Shown here piece after piece: positions 27,579 through 36,926 of a DNA stretch of 64,000 nt (the first letter of the stretch is position 1; each line of letters starts with the position of its first letter). The translations under genes were made by a program, and so were the position numbers. Below the pieces are notes generated by a model, which saw only the letters and a list, made by a program, of their open reading frames with translations, was not told where the DNA came from and searched no databases. Source of the stretch: Saprospiraceae bacterium (GTDB lineage Bacteria; Bacteroidota; Bacteroidia; Chitinophagales; Saprospiraceae); contig JAWKLJ010000001.1 in NCBI GenBank assembly GCA_041392805.1, forward strand, positions 5,392,501 to 5,456,500. The letters run 5' to 3'.

Positions 27579-28724
27579 TTATTTTATATGTTCACATTTA
27601 TTGAATATTGCGAAAGCAGCCAAAGTTTTTTCAAGCTGTTGTTCCATGCTGGAAAGCTGTTTGAGCTGGGGTTCCCAGATCAGGTTTTTAATGGTTAAGG
27701 TTTTGGTTTTTCGATCCGCTTTTAGATCGATCTGACCAACAAATTGGTTGCCATAAAGCAGCGGAAGTGAAAAATAGCCCACCTTTCGTTTGGGTGCAGG
27801 CACATAACATTCCAAGGTATAATTGAAATTGAAAAGCTCCTCTGTGCGTTTGCGCTGAATAAGCAGGTTGTCGAATGGCGAAAGGATGTGTAATTGTTTG
27901 TTGACTTTTAGGGTATCCAAGCTTTCTAGGAAAGTTGGTTTACTGTAATAAATGGACTGACCTTGGCCCTCTACCTTGGTTTCTACCAAGGCTTTCGCTT
28001 CAACCATCTCCTGTAGGGTTTGTTGGATTAGTTTGGAGGTGCCTTTTAGCAGATAGCCCATTTCTTTGGCTTTTAACAACCCATGTGCTTGTAGGTCCCG
28101 TTCAATGAGGTGTCGCATATATTCTGAGGGGCTGGGCATGCTGGTATCCGTATCTGGGGGCAAGACCCGTTCGGGAATATCGTAGATTTTTTGAAATCCC
28201 TGGCGCCCACTAATCATGATTTTGCCTTGCATAAAAAGCTGCCGCAAAGCCATATTCATAGGGTTTCTGGCCCAATCCATGCCATTGGTGGTGCTTTTGG
28301 TCGTTTCGGGTTTAAAATCCTTGGACATGAGGGGCCCTTCAGCGATGATTCGATCCAAAACATATTTTAAGGTTTTAGCATCTCTTTTAAACCACTGTTC
28401 TTTTCCGGTTTGAAAATCCTGTTTGCGCGGCAAGCTGAAGCGGTAGTGCGCCATCGGCAAGTAGCTGGCGGCATGGGCCCAATACTCAAAGATGCTCCGG
28501 TCCTCCTCCAGCGCTTGGAGATAAGCTGGTTGGTAACCTGCCACCCGGCTACTTAAAATATGGTGATGGGCCCGTTCAATCACCGCAATTGTGTCAATTT
28601 GTATGTAGCCAACTTGCCGAATGACCTGCCGGGTGCCGTCGATTCCTTTGGGCTTGGGCTGGCCCGAAAGCCCTTGGCAGTTGAGAATCAATTGATGGGC
28701 TTGTTTAAGACTAATCGTTTCCAA
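27579..28724 (-). CDS. YcaQ/AlkX-like DNA glycosylase, winged-helix protein
   Basis: 381-residue member of the HTH_42 (DUF1006) family that includes the interstrand-crosslink glycosylase YcaQ. The catalytic QxD motif is present as Gln42-Ile-Asp44 in 'VGYIQIDTIAV', and 'RAHHHILSSRVAGYQPA' and 'YWAHAASYLPM' follow as in the family. QxD rather than QxQ points to the YcaQ/AlkX branch, which unhooks alkylated DNA crosslinks. Monocistronic. Confidence 0.87.
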   Translation of the reverse strand: METISLKQAHQLILNCQGLSGQPKPKGIDGTRQVIRQVGYIQIDTIAVIERAHHHILSSRVAGYQPAYLQALEEDRSIFEYWAHAASYLPMAHYRFSLPRKQDFQTGKEQWFKRDAKTLKYVLDRIIAEGPLMSKDFKPETTKSTTNGMDWARNPMNMALRQLFMQGKIMISGRQGFQKIYDIPERVLPPDTDTSMPSPSEYMRHLIERDLQAHGLLKAKEMGYLLKGTSKLIQQTLQEMVEAKALVETKVEGQGQSIYYSKPTFLESLDTLKVNKQLHILSPFDNLLIQRKRTEELFNFNYTLECYVPAPKRKVGYFSLPLLYGNQFVGQIDLKADRKTKTLTIKNLIWEPQLKQLSSMEQQLEKTLAAFAIFNKCEHIK

Positions 28725-28765
28725 AATAGGGTAACTTAGGTTTAAAAATTGCCCTCAATAATACG

Positions 28766-28803
28766 AAAATCAAATTGTTTCTACAGAAAAACAATTTGAT
28801 TTT
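28766..28803. terminator. Perfect inverted repeat, likely terminator
   Basis: Arms 28766-28780 and 28789-28803 form a perfect 15-bp AT-rich stem with an 8-nt loop. It lies just downstream of the minus-strand gene ending at 28816 and upstream of the YcaQ-like gene start at 28724, so it separates the two units. Confidence 0.65.
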
Positions 28804-28815
28804 ATTTATTAATCT

Positions 28816-29349
28816 TTATCCAGCCTTATCATAAGCCTCCTTCAGCCACGCTTTCAATTCCGCATCCACATCGGCTATATCCGTAAGCTGCACCCGATGG
28901 CTACACATGCTACCGAAGGGGCCAGAATTTTCCAGGCGTTCCGTGAAGCCTTTATCCTTTATCTTGAGCCCTACATCAATTCTTGTCTTTGTCGAAGGCT
29001 GGATGAGTGCAAACTGTGTTTTTCGCCGAATACTCACACTGGCTTTTTTAGGTGCAAATTCAATATCGTCACCGAATTCATTGATTGCAGCAATCAGTTG
29101 TTCATAAATCGGTAGGAGATGTTCTTTCCCCTTGCTATATTGCGTCGCAATTAAATCATCCGGATCAAAGGAAGCGGCATCAGATTCGCGTGTTTTATGT
29201 GCTACAAAATTGGCAAAGCCATGGGTGAAACCATGCTCTGATTTTAAAAAATTCATTATTTCACCATGTTTTTCAAAGGCTTCTTTTTTCACAATCTTGA
29301 TCCATTCAGCAAGTGATTTTCCGGTTTTTTCTAATAATCCTTTTTCCAT
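28816..29349 (-). CDS. DUF4287/DUF5655 domain protein
   Basis: 177-residue cytoplasmic protein. The N-terminal 60 residues fit DUF4287 ('TGKSLAEWIKIVKKEAFEKH' and 'GFTHGFANFVAHKT'), and the rest fits DUF5655 ('YEQLIAAINEFGDDIEFAPK' and 'VSIRRKTQFALIQPSTKTRI'). The domain pair is common but of unknown biochemical role. Confidence 0.85.
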   Translation of the reverse strand: MEKGLLEKTGKSLAEWIKIVKKEAFEKHGEIMNFLKSEHGFTHGFANFVAHKTRESDAASFDPDDLIATQYSKGKEHLLPIYEQLIAAINEFGDDIEFAPKKASVSIRRKTQFALIQPSTKTRIDVGLKIKDKGFTERLENSGPFGSMCSHRVQLTDIADVDAELKAWLKEAYDKAG

Positions 29350-29483
29350 TAATGAAAAGTTTTACCAGGCACCAAAACCAGCGCCCATAGTGATTAATGC
29401 TACAATAGTAATAATTTACGATCGTCTTGTATTGTAAAAAATTAACTTTTGAGCAAATGAAAATGGTAAGGAGGAGGGAGAGA

Positions 29484-30038
29484 CTAAAAAATTTCCCCAC
29501 CAAAGCTTGGATCAAACAACTCATCCAGATAGGCTTCACGGGTAATGCTTTTATAATTATCACGACAATCGCCTACCCCGCTAGCCATAATACTTTCGCA
29601 GGTGCCATCGGCTTTGGCCGCCTCCCGATGGTCTCGCCCCAGGTTACAATGTCCTAATTCGTGGAAAACAACGAATTCTCGGAGTAGGTCAGAGGCCTGG
29701 TCCCAGAACTGTTTGTCAATCGCTACATGATTGGATTGGTGAGACCCATAGCTGCATTGCCCGGCAACCCCATCTTCTTCAATCTCTTTAATAAGCCCCG
29801 TAACTGCTGCCTCTCGCAAATCAATTTCCAACCCTCGAAGCACCCCCTCTTTCTCAAAACGATCAAAATAAACCCAAAGCGCCTCTTCCACCCCTGGGTA
29901 GGCAGCAATGACCTCCTCTTCCTCCTCTACCGGCACTTCAATATCGGTAAAACCTTGATCAATCTGGCAAGCACCTAAAAATAAGGCCATACAAAATAGC
30001 CACAGCGAGCGAATACTTAGACCTTTAAGAATTGACAT
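29484..30038 (-). CDS. Putative zinc metallopeptidase lipoprotein
   Basis: 184 residues with a lipoprotein signal (lipobox LGAC, Cys24) and an acidic linker. The motif HELGH (126-130) followed by His137 in 'CNLGRDH' suggests a zinc protease; the spacing is one residue longer than in classical metzincins. Four further Cys (95, 131 and two near 'TCESIMASGVGDC') may form disulfides. It would be surface or periplasm located. Substrate unknown. Confidence 0.75.
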   Translation of the reverse strand: MSILKGLSIRSLWLFCMALFLGACQIDQGFTDIEVPVEEEEEVIAAYPGVEEALWVYFDRFEKEGVLRGLEIDLREAAVTGLIKEIEEDGVAGQCSYGSHQSNHVAIDKQFWDQASDLLREFVVFHELGHCNLGRDHREAAKADGTCESIMASGVGDCRDNYKSITREAYLDELFDPSFGGEIF

Positions 30039-30209
30039 GATAAATGGATTTTGGTAAACAAAAGGTATAGGTATAGTTGCTGCAGTGGCATTATTTAGGT
30101 GTACAAATGTAAATTTCCAACATATAACATGGAGGAGTGGGAAAGAAATTGTGTAGCGGTTGAAATTTTAATGTTTTTTAAGATTTTCTTTTTCGTAAAG
30201 CTAAATGAT

Positions 30210-30243
30210 AAAGGCCTGATCGTTGAGAAACGATCAGGCCTTT
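30210..30243. terminator. Strong hairpin terminator with GAGA loop
   Basis: AAAGGCCTGATCGTT (30210-30224), loop GAGA, then its exact complement (30229-30243). A 15-bp perfect stem flanked by A and T runs is typical of Bacteroidota terminators. It would end transcripts coming from the minus-strand gene at 30606-31730, with repeat copy 1 lying between the stop codon and this hairpin. Confidence 0.75.
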
Positions 30244-30257
30244 GGGGTAATAATTTA

Positions 30258-30586
30258 ACGTGAGGAGTCCGCCATTAGCAGATTCGGCGTTAAAAAACAG
30301 TCTGAAACGAAGAGCCCGCACAAAAAACTGTTTGAGCTTCGAAGTAACCAGACTCAGTTATAAACAATTGACAATCAACAATGTTTAAGTGATCACCCAG
30401 ACCCAATGGCGAGTTTCTTTTTGTGCAACGTAGTGGAAGACTGTTTTAGCCGAAGATGCGTCAGGCGGCGGTTTTGGCTCCACCTTTTCCCGCGAAAAGG
30501 TGGAAAAGCAAACTTTACAGCTAAGCATCCCGGTAAAACCCTGTCACCCAAGCCTATAAAAGACCACAAGTACGCAAACCTGACGT
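30258..30586. repeat. Structured mobile repeat, copy 1 (MITE-like)
   Basis: About 330 bp, bounded by the inverted ends ACGTGAGG and CCTGACGT and flanked by the 7-bp direct repeat TAATTTA (30251-30257 and 30587-30593). It has no conserved coding frame. Internal features shared with copies 2 and 3 include a hairpin CCACCTTTTC-CCGC-GAAAAGGTGG (30480-30503) and interleaved complementary pairs near 30295-30350. Best explained as a non-autonomous transposable element. Confidence 0.7.
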
Positions 30587-30605
30587 TAATTTAAGTGCTC
30601 AAAGG

Positions 30606-31730
30606 TTAATTCCAGACATGGCAGTTTGTTCCGCTGTTGATGATACCTGCTACGTGGGTTGGTCCAAAACAATAATCAATGGTAGCCGTTGCGGGTAGAC
30701 TACCAATAAAATCTACTGGATAACTTCTAATTAATTTCTTTGCATTTGTTTCCGATGCACTCACAGGCATCCAGTGGTTGATTGTACTGCTGCCATTCCA
30801 CTCATGAATATTTGCACCATACATGGCAGTAATATTGGCATTGCTATTCGTGACAATGTTTAAAAAACCTTTCTTTTGGGAGATAACTTCCAGTTCCATA
30901 TTACAAGTCACCATATAAGTACCGTCGGGAACACCTATCCATTGCCATGAATATTCATAATATTGGCCATTCCATACTTGTACCCATTGCCACGAATAAT
31001 ATAAGTTTGGCGTAGCCCACCAATCGCAATCCAATGACATTTTTACCCTGCGATTACTACTATCAAATCCACTTTGGCAACTTAAGAAGTCAGGGCCAGT
31101 AGAACGAGCATTATTGGTCGTTGTGCTTATAGGGCTTATGAAAATTTGTTTTTCAATGTCCGTCGCTGTTAAGGTTTCCGCTTCTCTTAGCTTTGAAAAA
31201 TCACCATCTACAATGGAAATTACTTTGTCATTATAAAACTTTTGCAGCATTCCACCGATCTGTATCACCCCCTCATTGTTTAATAAACTTCCTACATGGT
31301 ACATGTCTATCATCATGGCCAAATCACCCTCTTCCAAAAAACGGACTTTGGAACGGTATTCATTCCGGAATTGATCCAATGCTTGTTGACTGTTTACCTG
31401 TTCATATAAATCCTCAATTTTTTCAAATTCATTTCGCATAGAGACAAAGCCAAGTTTTTTTTCCCAAGCATCTAAAGCGGTTCGATTCATATTGGAAATA
31501 GAAGCCAGTATGCTTTTGAAATGCGCTAGGTTCCCAAATTTCAATGCTTTTTGACCGTTTATTTTCGTTATTTCTGGTAATGAATTTAAATCAACTTCAA
31601 TGTCTTGAGGCTTTTCAAGACTTGTTTCTGTTGGTTCTGAAAGCGGCTCTTTGTTACAACTGGAGATCATTAGACCCATAGCAATCACTAGAATGGGAAG
31701 TACTCCCCATTTAATTTTTCTACTTAACAT
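30606..31730 (-). CDS. Lipoprotein of unknown function, DUF4848-like N-terminal region
   Basis: 374 residues with lipoprotein signal (lipobox ISSC). The region 'HFKSILASISNMNRTALDAW' followed by 'EKKLGFVSMRNEFEKIEDLY' resembles DUF4848-type Bacteroidota lipoproteins. The C-terminal half is rich in Trp, Tyr and Asn with two repeats of a 'YYSWQWVQVWNGQYYEYSWQ' type aromatic pattern, suggestive of a beta-sandwich. No enzyme motif is visible. Copy 1 of the mobile repeat begins 20 bp after its stop. Confidence 0.7.
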   Translation of the reverse strand: MLSRKIKWGVLPILVIAMGLMISSCNKEPLSEPTETSLEKPQDIEVDLNSLPEITKINGQKALKFGNLAHFKSILASISNMNRTALDAWEKKLGFVSMRNEFEKIEDLYEQVNSQQALDQFRNEYRSKVRFLEEGDLAMMIDMYHVGSLLNNEGVIQIGGMLQKFYNDKVISIVDGDFSKLREAETLTATDIEKQIFISPISTTTNNARSTGPDFLSCQSGFDSSNRRVKMSLDCDWWATPNLYYSWQWVQVWNGQYYEYSWQWIGVPDGTYMVTCNMELEVISQKKGFLNIVTNSNANITAMYGANIHEWNGSSTINHWMPVSASETNAKKLIRSYPVDFIGSLPATATIDYCFGPTHVAGIINSGTNCHVWN

Positions 31731-31898
31731 ATCCTGTTTTTTTTTAAGAATGCCTACTCTTTTCTGGCTTTTCGGCGATCGCCATTTTAATGAAAACTAG
31801 CTATTGGGCCCAAGGCTAGTAGAAAAGCAATGCTTGTGTTTTGGATATGTTATTATAAGCTTTCAAAAAGAAAAAGGTGACATTTTTTTATAAAAAAA

Positions 31899-32459
31899 CT
31901 ACCGCTCCTTCATCTGAACCTCCAAGATATAGTCGCCACTGGTAAATCCCTTGGCACCTGCCACACCGATCAGGATTTGGTAAGCCTTGTTGACGGAGAT
32001 ATAAGAAACAGATTGGTCTTCAGCCGCAATATTGAAATTAGGGGTGCCGGCATATAGCGGGTAAGCAGCTTCGCAAGAAATAGCCGAGCTGATATCCGGA
32101 GGAAGGCTCATATTGTTGAGGCCTAGACGCAACGCGTAAAGATTAATCCGGCTTTTTCCATCTTTAGGTTTGACTGTTATTTTCAAATCAGAATAAGCAG
32201 GCATCGTCATCCTGTAAAAAACATGATTGCCCTGGAATTCAATGAATCGGGTGCCGGGGAAGCAGGCGACGGAACTGTTTTCTGCCCAGCGCAAGGGCAT
32301 GGTCGCTCCCTGCTCCAAATTGCCTTCAAAGGAAGTCGTCATATTTTGTGCTACTTCAATAGCGTAGACGGGGCGTTCTGTGGCTTCTTCTTGGGCCTGT
32401 AAGGTCACTGTGGATAAAAGCAAGAAAAGCGAAAGCATAGGAAAGATGGTTTTCATCAT
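31899..32459 (-). CDS. Secreted protein of unknown function
   Basis: 186 residues from the ATG at 32459, with a clear signal peptide (MKTIFPMLSLFLLLSTVTLQAQ). The rest looks beta-rich and ends in 'SGDYILEVQMKER', resembling a small jelly-roll or PPC-like domain ('YRMTMPAYSDLKITVKPKDG' and 'INLYALRLG'). The upstream open frame to 32537 is rejected because it would bury the signal peptide. No family assigned. Confidence 0.65.
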   Translation of the reverse strand: MMKTIFPMLSLFLLLSTVTLQAQEEATERPVYAIEVAQNMTTSFEGNLEQGATMPLRWAENSSVACFPGTRFIEFQGNHVFYRMTMPAYSDLKITVKPKDGKSRINLYALRLGLNNMSLPPDISSAISCEAAYPLYAGTPNFNIAAEDQSVSYISVNKAYQILIGVAGAKGFTSGDYILEVQMKER

Positions 32460-32778
32460 TTGTTGATTTTTTGCGTAAATATTTGATGCGAGGACAAAAT
32501 TAATTGTTTTAAAGCTAGAAAAAAAGAACCACATCAATTGGTAATCTTATTTATGACCCATTACTAATCACGTGCAATATCTATGAGGCCACCTTCATAG
32601 GCGCAGGCACCCATTCTGGGAACGTTAATAGGCATTTTCCTTCAGATTTGATGTCGTTCATCTTTACCGTTTATTTTTTGATCATTACTTAATGAATCGA
32701 AACAGCTACACTGAGTAATTTTTAATACCTTTCTATTCCGATTACTAAGATAGTTTTTTGTGACAGTAAAAAGCACTA

Positions 32779-34083
32779 TTGGTGGCAAAACGAAATCTTT
32801 TTTCCTCCCAATTCAGTACGATCCTCACCATGATTGGCGTAGCAGTTGGTTTAGGCAATGTCTGGCGATTTCCCTATATGATGGGCAAATACGGTGGCAG
32901 CGCTTTCCTTTTTGTGTACCTGATCTTTACGGTATTATTCGCCCTTCCTGCCCTGATGGGTGAAATAGGTTTGGGCAGGGTAACGCGAAAAGGGATCTTG
33001 GGGGCTTTTAGCGATGCTTTGGGCGAAAAACTGGGGAAGGGGATCGGTTATCTGTTATTGGTCACCATTCTGATCGCTAGTTCCTATTATGTCGTGGTCA
33101 TTGCTAACGTCATTTTTACGGCCTATTTTGCCGGGATAGTCGGTTTTACGGAAGAAAGCATCGGTCAATTTGGTGTACAATTGGGCAACGGAAGCTTACA
33201 GTATGGCATTGTCCTCTTTACCCTGTTGGCGAGTACCTATATCTTGTACCGCGGCCTGCACAAAGGCATCGAATTCGTTAGCAAACTTTTTGTTCCTTTC
33301 TTTCTGCTTATCATTTTGTATTTGATTTTTAATGCTTTTTCGCTGGAGGGCGCAAAAGCGCAGTTTGTTGCCTTTTTACAACCAGATTTTTCGGCCATGA
33401 GCCCCAAAGATGTATTTGCCGCCTTGGGGCAGGCCTTTTATTCCCTTAGTTTGGGTGGTACTTTTATGGTCATGTATGGGAGCTATGTCAAACCTGATAC
33501 CAAATTACCCAAGATCGCTATGTGGACGGCAGTCGGCGATGTAGGTGCGGCGCTTTTAGCAGGCTTATTTATTGTACCAACCATTTTAGTGTTTGGGCTG
33601 GATATGACTTCAGGGCCACAGCTCATTTTTTCTACCCTCCCTCATTTGTTTATGCAAATGCCTGGCGGCGCTTTAGTGGGTTTCCTGTTCATGACCGTTT
33701 TATCTATGGTGGCCATCCTCTCCCTGATTGGTGCCTTGGAGGTGGCCATAGGAGCCGTGGCCGATCTGCCCTGGCTCAACTGGAGCAGAACCAAGACCAT
33801 CGTCATCGTCGGTGTGATCGAAGCCATTTTGGCTTTCCCCAGCGCCTTCGATCCCGATCTCATCGGCCTGCTTGACCTCGTCTTTGGCTCAGGCATGCAG
33901 GTGCTCGGCAGTGGCCTGGCCCTGGTCGCCTTAACCTGGGGACTAGGTAAGGTTCCGGCCCTCAGGGAAGTTTTCGGAACCCAGGCTATGGAGGGAAAGG
34001 ATTGGTATTTTGTTTGGATAAAATGGGTGGTGCCGACGGTATTATTCTTGGTGTTAATTGGGTATATTTATAGTTCGATTTAG
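32779..34083 (+). CDS. Sodium-dependent transporter (NSS/SNF family)
   Basis: 434-residue LeuT-fold symporter with about 11 membrane spans. The family hallmark 'MIGVAVGLGNVWRFPYMMGK' in TM1, with its Na+ and substrate-binding unwound stretch, and 'GSYVKPDTKLPKIAMW' after TM6 are present. The bacterial NSS proteins mostly carry amino acids; substrate here is unknown. The start is TTG at 32779 or the next codon GTG; there is no ATG nearby. Confidence 0.92.
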   Translation: MVAKRNLFSSQFSTILTMIGVAVGLGNVWRFPYMMGKYGGSAFLFVYLIFTVLFALPALMGEIGLGRVTRKGILGAFSDALGEKLGKGIGYLLLVTILIASSYYVVVIANVIFTAYFAGIVGFTEESIGQFGVQLGNGSLQYGIVLFTLLASTYILYRGLHKGIEFVSKLFVPFFLLIILYLIFNAFSLEGAKAQFVAFLQPDFSAMSPKDVFAALGQAFYSLSLGGTFMVMYGSYVKPDTKLPKIAMWTAVGDVGAALLAGLFIVPTILVFGLDMTSGPQLIFSTLPHLFMQMPGGALVGFLFMTVLSMVAILSLIGALEVAIGAVADLPWLNWSRTKTIVIVGVIEAILAFPSAFDPDLIGLLDLVFGSGMQVLGSGLALVALTWGLGKVPALREVFGTQAMEGKDWYFVWIKWVVPTVLFLVLIGYIYSSI

Positions 34084-34122
34084 AACAGCTTCTTAAATTT
34101 TCAAGCTTTTCAATACCTATGG

Positions 34123-34437
34123 ATGAGAAACCTTTTTGAAAGGAATATGTTTTGGCTAATGTTTATATTGTTATTGGTGAATACCTACTTCATAAATAGC
34201 CAATCATCGAACCTTAACAGCGCAATTGGATGGGGTTGGGATATCAAGCTTTTCTTTTGGTGGATTATTTTTAATCCAATTCTTCTCTTCACCATAGGAT
34301 ATGGGATATTGTGGTTTAAGAAGCGAAGCACTCATTTATATTTATCCATTCTACATTTGTTAATCATGTTATGTTGGATAATGTCGATGGCTTATATCCA
34401 CCCATCTTTTTCAAGGGCACTTGGTATTTTTACCTAG
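34123..34437 (+). CDS. Small membrane protein of unknown function
   Basis: 104 residues with three hydrophobic spans (about 8-25, 40-60, 74-93). No family recognised. Its stop codon (34435-34437) falls within the target-site duplication of mobile repeat copy 2. Confidence 0.5.
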   Translation: MRNLFERNMFWLMFILLLVNTYFINSQSSNLNSAIGWGWDIKLFFWWIIFNPILLFTIGYGILWFKKRSTHLYLSILHLLIMLCWIMSMAYIHPSFSRALGIFT

Positions 34438-34440
34438 CTA

Positions 34441-34782
34441 ACGTGAGGTTTGCCATGAAGGAGTCCGCCATTAGCAGATTCGGCGTTAAAAAACAGTCTG
34501 AAACGAAGAGCCCGCACAAAAAACTGTTTGAGCTTCGAAGTAACCAGACCTAGCTGTAAATAATTGACAATCAACCATGTTTAAGTGATCACCCAAACCC
34601 AATGGCGAGTTTCTTTTTGTGCAACGTAGTGGAAGACTGTTTTAGCCGAAGGTGCGTCAGGCGGCGGTTTTGGCTCCACCTTTTCCCGCGAAAAGGTGGA
34701 AAAGCAAACTTTACAGCCAAGTATCCTGGTAAAACCCTGTCCCCCTAGCCTATAAAAGACCATAAGTACACAAACCTGACGT
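34441..34782. repeat. Structured mobile repeat, copy 2 (MITE-like)
   Basis: About 342 bp, same orientation as copies 1 and 3. Its ends are the longest preserved inverted repeat: ACGTGAGGTTTG at the left and the complement of ACGTCAGGTTTG at the right (11 of 12 match). It is flanked by TAGCTA on both sides (34435-34440 and 34783-34788). It sits between a small membrane protein gene and the GH97 gene. Confidence 0.72.
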
Positions 34783-34970
34783 TAGCTAGTATTTTTGGTA
34801 AATATATTTACTAGTAGAAAGAGGAATCCGACAGTATAGGGATAACTTCATAGCGTTAAGAAAGGAATACAGCCTTGGTTTCTTCTTCCTCCAAACCTTT
34901 ACTATCTTTAAGGATTGCTTATCTTCGTTTTCGACAAGACTCAATCAAAACGAAAAGAACCAACCACATC

Positions 34971-36875
34971 ATGAAACCAACCATTGGCTTGTTTGCTACA
35001 ATCCTATTGACCATGGGCATGATGCCCTCCTGCTCGCCCCTTGAACAAGCCACGGTATCGAGTCCAGATGGACGATACGAGTTTATATTTCATTTAGAAG
35101 AGGGTCGCCCTTTTTACCATGTATATTTTAAAGGACAGGAAATCATAGGCGCCTCCACACTGGGATTTAGCATGGCTGATGCTATGCATATCCTTGGTGA
35201 AGTAGCTATAGAAAAGATAACAGACCATACGGTTGATACGGCTTGGGATCCTGTTTATGGTGAAAAAAGTCAATACCGAGATCATTACCATCAAACCTTG
35301 ATTAGTTTTAATTCAAAAAATAACAAAGCGCCGGTTTTTAAACTGGAAATAAGAGCTTATAATGAAGGAGTGGCTTTTAGGTATGTTTTCGAAGACCCGA
35401 TAAATGATATTATAACCGCAGAGCTCACCGAATTTACCCTGCCGCCTGCTACAGAACTATGGGCCTCAACAAGGGCGCAAAGCAGCATCGAAAAAGTCAC
35501 CTTGACCGCGTTAAAAGATACGGTGGAACGGCCCCTCTTGGCCCAATTGAGCGATTCCTTGTTTGTGGCCCTGGGCGAAGCGGGCTCGGTGGATTTTGCC
35601 AGGATGAAGCTCGCTTTGCATCCAGAGAAGCCAGCTACTTTGGTGGCGAACCTGAGCAGCGAAGTTACCTATGAAGGACCTTTTAAAAGCCCTTGGCGAA
35701 CTATCATGGCCGGCCAAACCGCAGGTGAAATCCTGGAAAATAATTACCTGTTGCTCAACCTAAATGAACCCAATAGAATAGCAAACACCGATTGGATAAA
35801 ACCAGGAAAAGTCATCCGGGAAGTAACCCTCACCACCACAGGCGGAATGGCTTGTGTGGACTTTGCCGTCAAACACCAACTCCAATACATTGAATTCGAC
35901 GCTGGCTGGTACGGCAATGAATACGACGAGGCTTCAGATGCCACCACCGTGACCGTTGACCCCAAACGCTCCAAAGGACCATTAGACCTCCCCAAAGTCA
36001 TTGCCTATGCCCAAAGCCAGGGCATCGGCGTTCTCCTGTATGTCAATAGAAGAGCACTGGAAAAACAATTGGATGAAGTCTTGCCGCTTTTAAGCTCCTG
36101 GGGAGTGAAAGGGGTGAAATATGGCTTCGTAAATGTTGGCTCCCAGCAATGGACCGATTGGCTACATGAGGCCGTCCGTAAAGCCGCGGCGCACGAGCTA
36201 ATGGTAGACATCCACGATGAATACCGACCCACAGGCTATTCCCGAACCTATCCCAACCTGATGACCCAAGAAGGTATTCGCGGAGATGAAGAATCACCTG
36301 ATAATAGCATGGTCCTGAAAACGATGTTTACCCGAATGCTGGCGGGAGCTGGGGACCATACCAATTGCTATTTTGCGAGTAGAGTGGACGAAAAAATGGG
36401 CTCTCATGCCTCCCAATTGGCCAAGGCTGTGTGTATATATAGCCCCTGGCAATTCCTTTACTGGTACGATCGCCCGGCTGATGCTCCCAGTAAGATGGGA
36501 GGAGCAGGAAATAATGATAAGCATATTATAGAAGTACCCGAATTGAATTTTTATGACCAATTGCCAACGGTTTGGGACGATACGCGGGTCCTGGAAGGCT
36601 ACCCGGGGGCATATGCGGTGATCGCTCGTCGAAGTGGCACCACCTGGTTTGTAGGCGCCCTTAATGGGAGCGAGGAGCGTGATTTCAACATAAACCTCGA
36701 TTTTTTACCCCCCAACAGTCAATATGAAGCCAGTATTTATAGCGACGACCAAACGGTGTCTACACCAACAAAAGTGGCGATGAAAACCACCCCTGTTTCT
36801 TCAGTGGAAGTGATATCACAAAGGTTGGGTAAGTACCAGGGGATGGCCATGATCCTCAAGGAAGTAGGGCGATAA
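34971..36875 (+). CDS. Glycoside hydrolase family 97 protein
   Basis: 634-residue GH97 enzyme (alpha-glucosidase/alpha-galactosidase family, SusB relatives) with lipoprotein signal (lipobox MPSC) from the ATG at 34971; an earlier in-frame start at 34875 is unlikely. It has an N-terminal beta-sandwich ('SPDGRYEFIFHLEEGRPFYH'), the TIM barrel ('LQYIEFDAGWYG', 'GVLLYVNRRALEKQLDE') and a C-terminal beta-domain. The GH97 retaining nucleophile Asp region reads 'GVKYGFVNVG', without Asp, while the acidic sites in 'DIHDEYRPTGYSRTYPN' and 'TQEGIRGDEE' are kept, which fits the inverting branch. Calcium dependence is expected. Confidence 0.9.
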   Translation: MKPTIGLFATILLTMGMMPSCSPLEQATVSSPDGRYEFIFHLEEGRPFYHVYFKGQEIIGASTLGFSMADAMHILGEVAIEKITDHTVDTAWDPVYGEKSQYRDHYHQTLISFNSKNNKAPVFKLEIRAYNEGVAFRYVFEDPINDIITAELTEFTLPPATELWASTRAQSSIEKVTLTALKDTVERPLLAQLSDSLFVALGEAGSVDFARMKLALHPEKPATLVANLSSEVTYEGPFKSPWRTIMAGQTAGEILENNYLLLNLNEPNRIANTDWIKPGKVIREVTLTTTGGMACVDFAVKHQLQYIEFDAGWYGNEYDEASDATTVTVDPKRSKGPLDLPKVIAYAQSQGIGVLLYVNRRALEKQLDEVLPLLSSWGVKGVKYGFVNVGSQQWTDWLHEAVRKAAAHELMVDIHDEYRPTGYSRTYPNLMTQEGIRGDEESPDNSMVLKTMFTRMLAGAGDHTNCYFASRVDEKMGSHASQLAKAVCIYSPWQFLYWYDRPADAPSKMGGAGNNDKHIIEVPELNFYDQLPTVWDDTRVLEGYPGAYAVIARRSGTTWFVGALNGSEERDFNINLDFLPPNSQYEASIYSDDQTVSTPTKVAMKTTPVSSVEVISQRLGKYQGMAMILKEVGR

Positions 36876-36926
36876 GCACATTGGGTTTTAGGTAAGGAAC
36901 ATTTGCTTTTTTTTTTACTAAATTTA

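Noticed and set aside
28766..28803. Another copy of the two-component operator (contains TTTCTACAGA)
   Set aside because: The match falls in the loop of a perfect inverted repeat that works better as a terminator, with no minus-7 box at the right distance and without the TTCCCA half.
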